A program made the position numbers and the translations under genes. The notes under the pieces are model-generated. The model saw nothing but the letters and a program-made list of their open reading frames with translations, did not search any database and was not told where the DNA came from. Shown in pieces: positions 21,977-34,749 of a DNA stretch of 64,000 nucleotides. Position 1 is the first letter of the stretch; each line of letters starts with the position of its first letter. Source of the DNA: Neocallimastix lanati (nom. inval.) (lineage: Eukaryota; Neocallimastigomycota; Neocallimastigomycetes; Neocallimastigales; Neocallimastigaceae); the NCBI GenBank assembly GCA_016946835.1, contig JACVTC010000169.1:216001-280000 (forward strand), given 5' to 3'.

Positions 21977-23004
21977 GATTATGTTGAATCATTTTTTTGG
22001 ATTTTAAGTCATTCATTAAAAAAAAAAAGTTTATTATTAACATTTTAATTTATTTTCAAATTAAAACATTTTTGTTATCCAAAATATCACAAACTTTATT
22101 TCTTTTAAAGTTCTTTTTTTAATTTAATTTCATATTAATTTAATTTAATTTTTAATTTAATTTCATATTTTTTTAATTTAATTTCATATTTTTTTAATTT
22201 AATTTTTAATTTAATTTCATATTTTTTTAATTTAATTTCCCAAAAAGCATTTTATTTCTTTTTTTTTTTTTTAAATATTTTTATTTAAAATTGACAATTT
22301 AAACTTTAATTATTAAATAATTAAATTTAATAATAATCACATGAACATAAAAATATATTATAAAAAATTACATAATAAAAATAAATTAACTTCTTAAAAA
22401 AAATAAAAATTTATGCTATAATATCAATTTATTCAAAATTATTATTTTATATACACATATAAATAAGTATTTGATAATAAAAAATTACTCATACTATTAT
22501 TATTTAATTTTTTAGTATTTTTAATATTTAATATATATTTCATATTATAGTATTATATTTTTATATGAAATAGTTTAACTAGTTTATATGAAATAGTTTA
22601 ACTAGTTAATAAAAATTTATTATAAAATAATTTAAAATGAGGTGTAATTTCATTCTAAATTTTTTTTTTTTTTTTTTTTTTTAAGCAATTCTTTTATTTG
22701 ATTAATATTTTTATTGTAGTATTAATAAATAGAATTAAAATTTTAAAGAAATAAATTGAACAACGAATTAAATAATTATTAAATCCATTAATTAATTATT
22801 TAATATAATATCTCCCAAAAACAAAAAAAAAAACAAATCATCAAATTTAAATTAATTTGATATCATAAAAAGATTTGCAATTTTATTATTTATAATAATA
22901 ATTTTATTTATTATTATTTTTTTATCTTTAATTAATACAATTTTTTCAATTTTAATTAATTAAATTTTCTTTATTTTATATTTTTTTTAATATAATTAAT
23001 ATAA
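21901..23004. other. A+T-rich DNA with a small minisatellite
   Basis: TTTAATTTAATTTCATATTT units at about 22120-22240; otherwise no feature. No gene. Confidence 0.55.
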
Positions 23005-23540
23005 AATACAAATATTCAAACCTTAATTAATATAAAATTAATTTTTATTATTCAAACATAAATTAATGTCATAAATCAAATTTAAATCTAATGATTTTAC
23101 AACAATTTCAATATGTGGCTTGATTTCTATATATTAATTATATATTTAATTAATAATAAATTTTATGGCATAAATCAATGCTTATAATTATATTCTTTTT
23201 ATTTTTATATTTATATTTATAGAGAAGAAAAATATTAATAATTAATTATTGTTTAGAGAAATATTTAATAATATTAATAATAATTAACCATAAAAACTCA
23301 TTCTATTTTAATCACAAGAACAACTTTTTAAATAGCTAATTATAACTATAATAACATATATATAAAAACATTTCTCTTAATTAAGAAAAGTGTTATTTTT
23401 TTTTTTATTTCCAGTGTGTTCCACCCTTGGTTTTAATCCCTCAGGGGACAGTAGAAATAGTGAAGTTTGTCAGAAACATTGAAGTAGTCAAGAGAAGGGT
23501 GAGATAATTTTAAATGTCAAATCAAAGGATAATTATTTTT
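23005..23540 (+). repeat. Family C dispersed repeat, copy 1
   Basis: Shares long stretches with 26410-26790 in the same order and orientation: TTATTATTCAAACATAAATTAATGTCATAAA, a TGTGGCTTGATTT word, TTTTAATCACAAGAACAACT, CATTTCTCT.AATTAAGAAAAGTG, and GATAATTATTTTTACTT. This copy carries an extra mixed-composition segment at about 23413-23500. No coding capacity; an old LTR or other non-autonomous element is likely. Confidence 0.65.
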
Positions 23541-23545
23541 ACTTA

Positions 23546-23721
23546 AATTCTTTTATTTATTTAATTTTTATTATTATGATGGAATAAAATTATAGATAAT
23601 CATTTTATTATTATTCATTATTATGATTATTATTATTCATTATGATTATTATTATTATTATGATTATGATTATGATTATTATTCCATCATACTAATAAAA
23701 ATTAAATAAATAAAGAATTTA
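23546..23721. repeat. Long inverted repeat, about 42-bp arms
   Basis: The left arm (23546-23588) and right arm (23677-23721) are near-perfect reverse complements ending in GATGGAATAA/TTATTCCATC. About 90 nt of ATT/ATG repeats separate them. It lies directly after family C copy 1. Confidence 0.75.
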
Positions 23722-25736
23722 AACAATGCCTTAATAGATGTATTAAATTAAATTAATCCCAAGGATAACTTTCTCGAACCAAAGAATCAAAGAAGGATTA
23801 CTTCCCAATTCAGTTCAATTCAATTCAATTCAATTCATTTCAAATCATTTCAATTATTGGAAGTCAAGAAAAAATAAAAAAAAAAATAAAATAAAATTTA
23901 AATTTTTGAATATAAAAAAATTATATATAATAAAGTTTTAAAATAAATTAAATTTTTTCATTAATATTATTATCATCACAAAAATTAATTAGGAAATGAA
24001 AGGATACAAACTTTAATTATTAGAAATATTTATTAAATGAAATAAAATGAAATAAAATGAAATAAAATTATTAATTATTTATTATTAATTATTAAGAAAT
24101 TATTAATTATTAGAAATTATTTAATTATTAGAAATTATTAATTATTAGAAATTATTAATTATTAAGAAATTATTAATTACTAATTAATGAAATAATTTTT
24201 ACATAGTAAAAAATAAAAAAAAAAAAAATTATATTAAAAATTACAATTAAAAAGAAAAAGAAAAAATAAAAAAAAAAAAAAAAAAAGAATTTAAAAGAGA
24301 AAGTTACAGAATGAATAAAAAAAAATAAAAGTATTATTAGAATAAAAATAAAAAATAAAAAAATAAAAATAAATACGCTGTTAATTATGAATTCATGATT
24401 ATTAATAGTCATTTCTAATAATAAATAATAAATAATTATTTAATTATTTTTTAATTTTCATTAATTAACTAAATATTTGAGTTCAACGTATTATTTTCAA
24501 TTTGAAAAATAACAATTGGATAGTTTTAGTTTTCATTTCAATAATAAATTACTTTAATAAGTAATTTAAATTATATTATTCATAATTTAAAAAAAAAAAA
24601 TAAGGATTTAGTTTAAAATTATAAAAAAAATTTAAATTTTTTTATTGTTTTTCTTTCTTATTATCTTTATTATGTTAATAATTATTATTCAATTTAAATA
24701 AAATTAATTGTATAATAATTTTATCCTCATTAGAAATTATATAAATTTAAATCAATATATAAATTTTGAATTTTAAATTTTTTTTATTTGATCATTAAAG
24801 CATATATCTTTAATTATTATGAAAATGAAAATAATAGTAATTATTATTAATATTTAAATTCATGATTTTAAAGTTAATAAAACAATGATTTAAATTTCTT
24901 TATAAAATATATATATATATTTTTTTTTTCGTATTTCTTTTTCTCAATTTTGATCAAAATTTTAAAAATTTGAATATTTAATATGAATATATATATATAT
25001 ATATTAAAAAAAAAAAAAAAAACCATTTCTAGTTTTTTATCAATAATTATAATAAATTAATCCTATTAAATATAACTAATTATAATATATTAAAATTTAA
25101 TTATTTTCTTTTTTTTTTTTTTTTTTTTTATTTTATTGATATTTTATCTATTCATTATTTACTTCAAAATTTATTTATTTATTTTGATAAGTACTTTTAT
25201 TTTAAAATAATTACTTCTAAATTTTATTTATATATTATGGTAAGTAGTTTTATTTTGAATAAATCAATTTAAAGTTGTTGTAATAATAAATATTTTCAAT
25301 TATATAAATAGTATATAAATTAATAAAAAATATGTTTATTTATGAATATTTTTTTATTTTAATTATAATTATTATTATGAGAAATACTTTTTATTTTTAT
25401 TTACAATTAAAAAAAAAAAAAAAAAAAAAAAAGATTATTTTTTATAATAATATGATTTAATATTCTATTATATATTTTATTATTTATAATTATATAATTT
25501 TAAAAATATATTTATATAATAAAAATAATAATTTTTTTTTTCTCTCTCTTTTTCTCTCTTCCTTATCGTTAGTACTAAATAAAACTTTATAATTAAAATT
25601 TGCCAATACCATAAGGAAAAAAAATTTTTTTTTTCTCTATAATATAGATTAGTATTACTATTAATCTTTTCCAAAAAAAAAAAAAAAAATCAAATTCATG
25701 AATAATATTATAATATATATATGATATAAAAGAATT
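23722..25736. other. A+T-rich DNA, no gene
   Basis: Contains (AATTC)n at 23811-23836, (AATGAAATAA)n around 24035-24070 and TTAGAAATTATTAATTA repeats (24060-24180), then homopolymers. The minus-strand frames at 24173-24412 and 25480-25674 are low-complexity artefacts. Confidence 0.55.
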
Positions 25737-25884
25737 GGGATTAGGGACATTTCGCCAATTTTTTGAATGCATGTGGCGTATTAAAAAAATATGGCATTTC
25801 GCCAAATTGAAAATTATTAAATAAATAAAAAAAATAAATATATATATATTTACAATACATCACTTGGCGAAATGCAACTCTCCC
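25737..25884. mobile_element. MITE-like element 1, 148 bp
   Basis: Terminal inverted repeats: GGGATTAGGGACATTTCGCC at the left, and at the right the reverse complement of GGGAGAGTTGCATTTCGCC. The mixed-composition ends stand out sharply from the surroundings. No coding sequence. I cannot confirm a target duplication. Confidence 0.6.
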
Positions 25885-25885
25885 A

Positions 25886-26404
25886 AGAGAATGTGATGCA
25901 TTTCGCAATATGGCTTATGAATATATTAAAATAAAGCCATACATTTTTAAGATATTCTATACAATTAAATATTAAATAATTAAATATATAATTAAATGAA
26001 TAAAAAAAAATGTAATAAGCACATTTAAATATATAATTGAATGATAAGGAATAATTGCAATAAATATATTTAAATATTTAAATATGTAATTAAAAAATAT
26101 ATATATATATATTTAAATATATAATAATAATAAAAAAAAAAAAAAAATAAATTTATTTATAAAAATAATAATATACATATTTTTTACTTTAAAAACACAT
26201 ATTAATTAGAATAAGCTATTAAATAAAAAATAAATATATAATAAATAGCTATATAAATATTTTTTAAACAATTTATTAAATATTATTAAATAATTATTTC
26301 AAAAGAAATAATAATATATTTTTACAATGGAATATAATTTATTTAATTATTAAAAAATATGCCACATACGAAAATACGCCACATAATGAAATGCACTATC
26401 CTCT
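25886..26404. mobile_element. MITE-like element 2, about 519 bp
   Basis: The left end AGAGAATGTGATGCATTTCG..ATATGGC and the right end (reverse complement AGAGGATAGTGCATTTCATTATGTGGC) are related terminal repeats sharing the TGCATTTC core with element 1, which it abuts. The interior is A/T words only. Confidence 0.58.
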
Positions 26405-26409
26405 ATATA

Positions 26410-26790
26410 AAAATAAAATATTCTAACCTTAAATAATTTTTATTATTCAAACATAAATTAATGTCATAAATAAAATTTAAATCTAATGATTCTATAATAT
26501 TCTTATAATGTGGCTTGATTTTTAAATATTAATTATACTTATAATTAATAATAAATTTTTTAACATAAATCAATGTTTTAATTATATATAATTATGAAAT
26601 ATATTTCCTTAAAAAAATAATTATTAATAAATACTTTATTTTAATCACAAGAACAACTATTTAAATAGTTAATGATAACTAAATAACATAAAGATAAAAC
26701 ATTTCTCTGAATTAAGAAAAGTGTGTGAGAAAGTTGTTAGATAGTTAAATGTATAATCAAGTATAATTATTTTTACTTGTATAAATAGAT
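26410..26790 (+). repeat. Family C dispersed repeat, copy 2
   Basis: Second copy of the repeat at 23005, diverged by substitutions and indels, with the same block order. It starts directly right of MITE-like element 2 and may extend to the mixed sequence CAACAATACTTCCTCG at about 26858. Confidence 0.65.
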
Positions 26791-26879
26791 GTAATCATAA
26801 TAATAAAATTATACAAATAAATAAATAATATCATAATTATATTTAGTTAATTAATCTCAACAATACTTCCTCGATTCAG

Positions 26880-29393
26880 GGTTATATATCATATATATAT
26901 ATATTTTATTTTTTTTTTAATTACATATTTTATTAAAATAATTTAAAGTCTTCATTTTGGGTAATAGACAATTAAATTGAAGAATTTATTTAAATATTTA
27001 TATTACGACCATTGATTCTATGTCAAATTGATATTTATAATTATTATTATTGTTGTTGGTGTTGGTATTGGTGTTATAGAATAATTATATATGAAGTCAA
27101 AAAGATAAAAATAAAAAAAAAATATCATATTATTAATAAATTAAAATAAATGACTGTATTATAATATAATATAATTTTTTAATGAAATAAACAATTAACT
27201 TTTAAAATATATAAAATTTTTTTTGAGACTTCTTTTTTGGAGCAGCTATTGCTAGCCCAATGAAAGCTTGAACTTCATTAGGGTACTGATTTTGCCTAAT
27301 GGTTCAATTTAATACTCCCTGGAGTGTATGTACAAAGAATAAATGGACCTATTATTCATGTCTTTTCCAAAGCTTCATGATTTTGAAAAATATTGGTATC
27401 TAATAATCGTTCTTGCTCCACAATGTTACTGACACCAGAATCAAATCATTGAATGATTACAATTCAAAATCATAAGCTTCTTATAAAGACTCTCAAAATC
27501 TAAAAATAGAGAATTCTTTTTTTTTTTTTTTTTTCTATTTAATCATAATCATTTATTAATATGAATATGTAACATTAAATCTTTCCTTTATGAATATAGA
27601 AATTTTTATAACTAATAATTATAATTTAAATAATATATATTAATATAATATATATATATATAACTATATGTATGTATGTATGTACATTTAATTATATGTA
27701 AAATGAAAATATTTTTTTTTTATAGAATAAATGTGTTGAATTAGGAAAGTAGTCATCCGTAATGTGGCTTTTATATTATTTTATTTTAACGCCATAAATT
27801 TTTTAATGTTTTTTTTTAATACAATTATATAAATAAATAAATAAATAAAATCAGGTTTAGAATTAAATATAAATGTTAATTATTTTCAAATATTAATTTC
27901 TAAAAAAAAAAATTTTTTTTTTAACCATTTTATAATAAAAAGATTAACTAAATTAATTATTTTATGTTTATATTTTAATTATTTATTATTCATCATTAAT
28001 AAATAAATTAATATTAAATATAAATAATAAATAATTATATAAAAAATAATTTTTTTTTTTAATATATAAAAATTAAAATATTTTCCTAAAAACAATTGAT
28101 AATTAATAAAATAAAAAAAAAAAAAATTTTAACCTTCTAATTTTAATGAATATTTTATTTATATATTTAGCTTAAAGATTTTATAAAACTTTTAATCTGT
28201 TTCCAATATGACACCTTGTAATATTTTATATGATTTCTTATTATAAAAAATGGTTATATTTAAGAAAATATATATATTTATATAATAACGAAGGAATAAT
28301 TAATTATATCAAATAATATTTTTTTTTTATATATATAAGAATTTTCTTTAATTTCTTATATCAAAAATGATTCCAAGCATATTCAGAAGAAAATAAGGAA
28401 TCATTATTAATATAAGTAACTTAGTGTTTTGAATAAAAGAATTCTTTTTTTTTTTTATACGAATAAATCACCATACTTTAGGAAATCTTCAATTAATTTA
28501 TTCCAACAAAAAAAAAAAAAAAAATTATTAAAAAATATTTTATAAATATAGTATACTCTACTATAATAGTATAAAAATCTAATTATGATAACTAAATAAT
28601 AGTATAATCAATAATTAATAAATAATAATAAAAAATAAATAATATATAGTTGAATAATAAATAATAAATACTTAAATATTTAAATAATTGAATAATAAAT
28701 AATAAATAATAAATATTTAAATAATTGAATAATAAATAATAAATAATAAATAATTAAATAATTAAATAATAAATAAAAAGAGTATTTATTAATTAATAAT
28801 AAATAATAAATAACAAATAATAAATAATAATAAATACATAGTATATGATATATAATTCTGTAAATTAAAAAATAAATATTTCATTGTTTAAAAAATTAAT
28901 TCTTTAAGAAAAAGTAAAAATATGGAATAAGGCATAACTTCAAAATGTTCTTTCTAATCTCCCAATCCTATCGCTTTCTGACCAGCTTTGCTGGAAAGAT
29001 TGCTACCTTTGTTTTAATTCTAGTTATTTGTGACCTCTCTTAAACTACTATAAACAAATATTATTAGTAAATTTCTATGCTTTTATAATAAAAAATATTT
29101 TAAAGTTAACTATAATAAACAATTATTGTTTGTATGAAATTATATATAATTGGTATAGAGTTATAATTTAATCATTCTGGACAATTTAAGAAGAAAGTAT
29201 TTCTTTTTAATTGATCAAAATAATTTTATTTCACATATGATCAGTTTGTTTTATATTATAGAAATTTATTAATAAATGTGTAAAAATATATAATGGAAGT
29301 AAAAATGATAATAAAATTAATTCAGAAAAAAAATAAAAAAATTTTTTTTATTGTTATGTGAAATCATCCATAATTAAATTAAATTAAATTAAA

Positions 29394-29430
<37 letters not shown>

Positions 29431-30504
29431 TAAAATTTTAATGATGTGGTGAAGCAAAAATTTTAATATATTGAAGGTTAAAAAAAAAATTATAAAAAAA
29501 AAAAATAAATAAATTATAAAAAATAAATAAATTATAAAAAAAAATAAATTATAAAAAAAATAATAAATAAATTATAAAAAATAATAAATTATAAAAAAAA
29601 ATAAATAAATTATAAAAAAAAAAATTTAATTATAAAAATAATAAATAAATTATAAAAAAAATAAAAAATAAAAAAAATAAATTATAAAAAAAATAATAAA
29701 TAAATTATAAAAAAAATAAATTATAAAAAAAATAAATAAATTATAATAAATATAATTTGTTTTTCATTATATTAATGGTTTAGTTAAAAATTAAATAAAT
29801 ATATAAATAAATAATTCTATAGATAAATAATTAAATAAATAAATGGATATAACGATTAATTATTAAATAATAATAAATTATAAATATAATTAATTTTTAT
29901 ACAATGGTTTAGTCAAATAATAAATAAATAGATAAATAAATATTTACATAGATAAAAAGATTAATAAATACATAATTGAATAAATAAATATATAAATAAA
30001 TAAATATATAAATTTTATATTAATAATTTATTTAATAATTAAATAAATTAATAACTAAATGGATAAATAAACTAATTAATAAATAAATATATAATATAAT
30101 ATAAATAAAAAATTTTTAAAAACTTTTTAAATTTATTATTAAAAATTTTAATATAAATGGGTTTGAAAAGTTTCATTCTTTTTTTTTTTTTTTTATTATA
30201 ATTTTTCACTAGTTTATAACCATTTATTCATCTAACTTTTTCTTTCAATTAGTTTTGAATAAATCAATAGCTTATATTTTCAAAAATATCTTCTTTATTT
30301 CTTTTTATTTTATTTCTTTTTTTTAAAAAAAAAAAAAAAAATTAATTTTAAAATTTTTTTATCATAAAAAAAAAAAAAAATTCTCCATTATAAAATAAAT
30401 ATTAAACTTAAATTAAATTTTATTTTATTTTATTTTATTTTATTTCTTCTTATAAATATTATTTAATTTTTTTTTTATTAAAACAAAAAAAAAAAAAATC
30501 AAAA
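26880..30504. other. A+T-rich intergenic DNA with two mixed-composition islands
   Basis: Two islands stand out. At 27220-27510 the minus strand reads SNIVEQERLLDTNIFQNHEA in one frame before stops, so it may be a decayed gene or element. At 28930-29040 a short mixed stretch has no recognisable product. The rest is microsatellite, including AATAATAAATA arrays (28640-28830) and an AAATTATAAAAAAATAAAT minisatellite (29480-29745). The promoter of the 30505 gene lies at the right end: A runs and TTTTATTTTATT, no clear TATA box. Confidence 0.5.
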
Positions 30505-32037
30505 ATGCTCGCTACTTTTTCTCAATCCTCCGTTGCCACTGCTAACGAATTATCTTATACTGAAAATGGTGCTATTGGTTATAAAACTTCTGGAAAAGAA
30601 TTACTTGATATGAATTTTGCAATTTCATCGATGAGAAATATGAGTGAAGAGGATATCAAAAGAAAATATTTAAGAGTTTTCAATGAAGATAAAATGTTGG
30701 CTGTGAAATGGTTATTTTATGCTAGAGATTGTAGAAGTGGGGTCGGGGAAAGAAGACTTTTCCGTGTCTGTTTAGAATTTTTATCTCAACAATCTATCGA
30801 CCTCACTCGTGCTCTCCTATCTCTTGTTCCTGAATATGGTCGTTGGGATGATTTATTCGGATTAATGAAAGGAAATTTACAAGAGGATGTCTTCAGGATT
30901 GTTAAAAATCAATTGGATGAAGATAAGAAGAATATGAAGGAAAATAAATCCATTTCACTTTGTGCTAAATGGATGCCTTCTGTAAATACTTCTTCGGAGC
31001 AGACAAAAGAATTAGCGAAAATTTTCATTAGCAAGCTCAAATGTTCTGAAAAGGAATACCGTCAAACCCTTTCTAAGTTACGTTCCTTCCTAAAAGTAAT
31101 TGAAGTGGCAATGAGCGCTAAAAAGTGGGATGAAATTAACTATGCTGCTGTTCCTTCCCGAGCTAATCTTATTTATAAGAAGGCTTTCCTTAGGAATGAT
31201 AGAGAAAGACGATTAGAATATCTTGAAAAGCTAAAGCAGGGAGAAACAAAAATTAATGCTGAGGTTCTTTTCCCTCATGATATTGTTCATCGCTATGGAA
31301 CGTATAATTCGAATGTGGATGATACCTTAGAAGAACTTTGGAAAGGACTACCAGATTATGTTCAAGGAAATGGAAATACCATCTGTGTGGTTGATACTTC
31401 TGGAAGTATGGAATCATCGGTCTCAAGAAGTTCAAGTGTTACCTGTAGGGATGTCGCCTATGCTTTAGGTGTTTACTTTTCTGAAAAAAGTTCTGGTAAA
31501 TTTAAAAATAAATTTATTACTTTTAGTTACTCTCCAATATTTGTAGATTTTAGCAGTGCTAAAACCTTAAAAGAAAAACTTGATATTATTAATAGGCACA
31601 GTATATATAGTAATACTAATATTGAAGCCGTCTTCAATTTAATATTAAGTCATGCTAAAAATAATAAATTAGGACAAGAAGATCTTCCAAATAATATTCT
31701 TATTTTATCCGATTGTGAATTTGATAGTATGGTGGATATTAATCGAGGTGAAAGACCAACTAACGCGTTCTTTGACAATATGAAGATTCGATTTAAAAAT
31801 AATGGTTATATCCTTCCAAGATTAATATTTTGGAATATCTGTGGAAGAAGTGGTACCATTCCAGTTCAAACGAATTCTCTTGGCGTTGCCCTAGTAAGTG
31901 GATTTAGTCCAGCCGTTACAAAAATGGTTCTCAGTAATAAAACCGATCCATTTGAATGTCTTTTAGAACAACTCAATGACAAGAGGTATCAACCAGTTGA
32001 GGATGCAATAAAAGAAATAATAGCAAAAGGGTCTTAA
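30505..32037 (+). CDS. vWA-domain protein, DUF2828 type (510 aa)
   Basis: Single intronless frame, start at an ATG with A at -3 after an A run. The N-terminal about 290 residues are helical (RKYLRVFNEDKMLAVKWLFYARDCRSGVGERRLFR; LVPEYGRWDDLF), typical of the DUF2828/TROVE-like fold. Residues 290-510 are a von Willebrand A domain with an intact metal-ion-dependent adhesion site: D297-T-S299-G-S301, T371 in SNTN, and D403 in ILSDCEFD. DUF2828 proteins occur in fungi, plants, bacteria and giant viruses; their function is not established, though the domain order resembles the RNA-binding Ro60/TROVE proteins. No signal peptide or membrane segment, so probably cytosolic. It stands alone between A+T-rich deserts. 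Lateral origin is possible but not shown. Confidence 0.88.
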   Translation: MLATFSQSSVATANELSYTENGAIGYKTSGKELLDMNFAISSMRNMSEEDIKRKYLRVFNEDKMLAVKWLFYARDCRSGVGERRLFRVCLEFLSQQSIDLTRALLSLVPEYGRWDDLFGLMKGNLQEDVFRIVKNQLDEDKKNMKENKSISLCAKWMPSVNTSSEQTKELAKIFISKLKCSEKEYRQTLSKLRSFLKVIEVAMSAKKWDEINYAAVPSRANLIYKKAFLRNDRERRLEYLEKLKQGETKINAEVLFPHDIVHRYGTYNSNVDDTLEELWKGLPDYVQGNGNTICVVDTSGSMESSVSRSSSVTCRDVAYALGVYFSEKSSGKFKNKFITFSYSPIFVDFSSAKTLKEKLDIINRHSIYSNTNIEAVFNLILSHAKNNKLGQEDLPNNILILSDCEFDSMVDINRGERPTNAFFDNMKIRFKNNGYILPRLIFWNICGRSGTIPVQTNSLGVALVSGFSPAVTKMVLSNKTDPFECLLEQLNDKRYQPVEDAIKEIIAKGS

Positions 32038-33109
32038 ATTGATAATGTATATATATATATATATAAAAGAGAATTATCATTTTCTTTGAAAATATATATA
32101 TATAAAAAAATAATCATTTTAAAACATAATAATGAAATAAATATATAAATAGTAATATTATTTATAATTATAAAGTTTAATTGAAAATGAGTACATATAT
32201 ATTGTATACGTATACCCAAAACTCATGTAATTAACATTATAGATTTGTTATGAAAAATGAATTAAAAGTAAAGTGAATCCTTAATATAAAATTAAAATAC
32301 AATTAATAAAAAAAAGATATTTAAAAATAATAATAATAATAATAATACGAAGTTAAATAAATAAATAAATAAAAAAAAAAGATATTAAAAAAGTAATAAT
32401 AATATGAAGATAAATAAATAAAAATATTAAAAAAATAATAATAATAATAATATGAAATTAAATAAATTCAAGAATAAAGTATGATTATTCATATAATATT
32501 AATAATATTTAATGTATTATACAATAATAATAATATATACATTTTTATTTTTATTTTTTTTTTTTTTTAAAAAAAAAATTTAATCATGTAAAAATTTAAA
32601 TATAAAATTAAAGAAATACAAGCAAATAAAAAAAAATTAAAAAAAAATCATTTTAAAATAATAATAATAATAATAAAAAGTACTAAAAATGTTTCTAATT
32701 GTTAATATTGCTATATATATGACTATTTAAATATAAATTTATTTCCTAATTATTATTATTTTAAATAAAAATAAAAAAAATGATTAACTAAAAATATTCA
32801 TGGAAATTTAAATAGAATATAAAAATGATATTTTATTATTTTTTTATACTTAAGGATATTAAATTTTACAAAGTCGTTGCGTTGTTATTGTATAAATAAA
32901 TATTTTATTATACAAAAATTTATTGTATATACTGTTTATAATTAAAATTAATATATATTATATAGTGGAGATTATTGCACAAATAAATAATAAATAGTTA
33001 AATAATTAAATAATTAGAAAATAAATAATAACTAAAAATAAAAAATAAATAAAAATAAATAATAAAAAATTAATTAATTAGATAATAAATAATTATCAAA
33101 GAAATATGT
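32038..33109. other. A+T-rich DNA, no gene
   Basis: 3' flank of the vWA gene with AT repeats (32050-32104), then AAT and AAATA words. No coding signal. Confidence 0.6.
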
Positions 33110-33441
33110 CTTTGAAAGAAATTTAATACTGAGTTTACATAGGTAGCCTTTTTGAATATTAAAAAAGGTCTATGATTCAGTACCTATTTTCAACATTTTA
33201 ACTAAATTGTTTCATCTTCAGTATTTGTAGTAAAAATTTTTAATTTCCTCTCTAATCTGTATTTATCTTCTAAAGCTCGTGCTCATTTTTCTTGATATAT
33301 TGTTTTAATTGCTACCAGTAAAAAGAATGTGACTTTACTATTTTGTCATGTCATTTAATGGACTGACAAGAACGAAATGTCATTTGGAATAAATAAAATA
33401 TACAACTATGGTAATTAAATCTCTTAACTTTGTTCAATCTC

Positions 33442-33472
<31 letters not shown>

Positions 33473-34230
33473 TTTGAAGATCCAACTTTCCATCTTGGTA
33501 TGTGCCCTATTCCTATGGTTTCATGTTATATTCACCTTGGAATTCCATTCACCACTACTACCTTAAGAAAGTAGTAGAGTTACAGTAAATTGTCTCAGAT
33601 GCTTGTCTATGTTGTGTTAAAAGTGATCAGTCATTTATCCATTAAATATTTGAATGAAATGCTTGCTTGCTTGAAATCATTAAATTTCAATCAATGACCT
33701 TTTTATTTTGTTTGGAAATAAAATTAGAAAATTGCTTTCATTTCCTTCCCACCCATCTATTTTCGATGGTGAAAAGCAAATTAATGAATCTATTTTTATG
33801 TTCCTTCTTTGTGGATCTTTAGCTTTAGAATAGCTATAATTCAATACTGGAGAACAAAGACATTAAAAAGAACTTCTTTTTAAAGAGTTCTACGCCTAAT
33901 GTTCCATATATAGTTAGCCTCGCAGATTTCTTTACCAGCACTAAATCAGTCGTTAACAGCTCTTTTGAGTTACTCTTTGATTGGTAGGGTAAAAAAAAGA
34001 ACCCTTCACAACCAAGAAAGTCAACTTCTAGCCTATAGAGTAAAAGAAGAACCTCTATTACTAGTTCTCCTATAGTACATCTTAACACAAATAATAATAA
34101 TTTTTCTTTACATAATGAACCTATGGTAATTGAATCTCCTGATAATATTTCTCTTGGTTCAAGGGAAAGTTTAGTATGGTCTCCACACCATCTTCTTTAC
34201 AGATGTTACTTCTCTGTTTTATTTTATAAA
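33110..34230 (+). pseudogene. LINE (non-LTR retrotransposon) relic, RT to C-terminus
   Basis: Begins with the reverse transcriptase motif A region (ILKKVYDSVPIFNILTKL, about 33155-33205; compare the same motif at 43060). Near 33500-33560 comes the post-RT block GMCPIPMVSCYIHLGIPF, equivalent to YLGVPF in LINEs. A further plus-strand stretch (about 33835-34180: FFLKSSTPNVPYIVSLADFF, then NEPMVIESPDNISLGS) reads as decayed coding sequence. Stops, frameshifts and T runs interrupt it; the YADD/FADD box is deleted. Confidence 0.65.
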
Positions 34231-34749
34231 ATAATTTTGGTAGAAATAATCTCTATTTCTATCCTAATACCACAATAACTTTAAAAATTTTTTTCTTTAT
34301 TATAAATGCATTAAGTAAAAATTATTTTTTATTAAATTTTAATTTTTAATAAAATTTTTTAATTTGATACCTTTTTTATATATTCTTTTTTATCTTAATA
34401 TATTTATTATGTATTTTTAGACTTGAATGTATGTACTATATTAATAGTTTTGAATAAATAATAGATAAAGCAATGGAGGTATATTCTAATCTAAAAAAGA
34501 AAAATAAAAAAAAATTAGTTAATAATAATAATAAATAAAAATAAATATTAAATATTAAATTTTAATAATAAATAATAAAAAGATGATTTATTAATATATA
34601 ATAAATAATATATTCATTATTATTAATAAATAACAATGAATAATAGCAATAATAAAAAGTTTAATATATTTTTAATTGTTTTTTTTTTTTTTTTTGGGCA
34701 ACATTTAAAAAAAAATAAATATAAATGGTATAATTTTTTTTTTTTTTTT

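Noticed and set aside
33834-34088. Minus-strand frame of 84 codons
   Set aside because: It lies over a plus-strand LINE relic that reads better as decayed coding sequence; no domain or start context.
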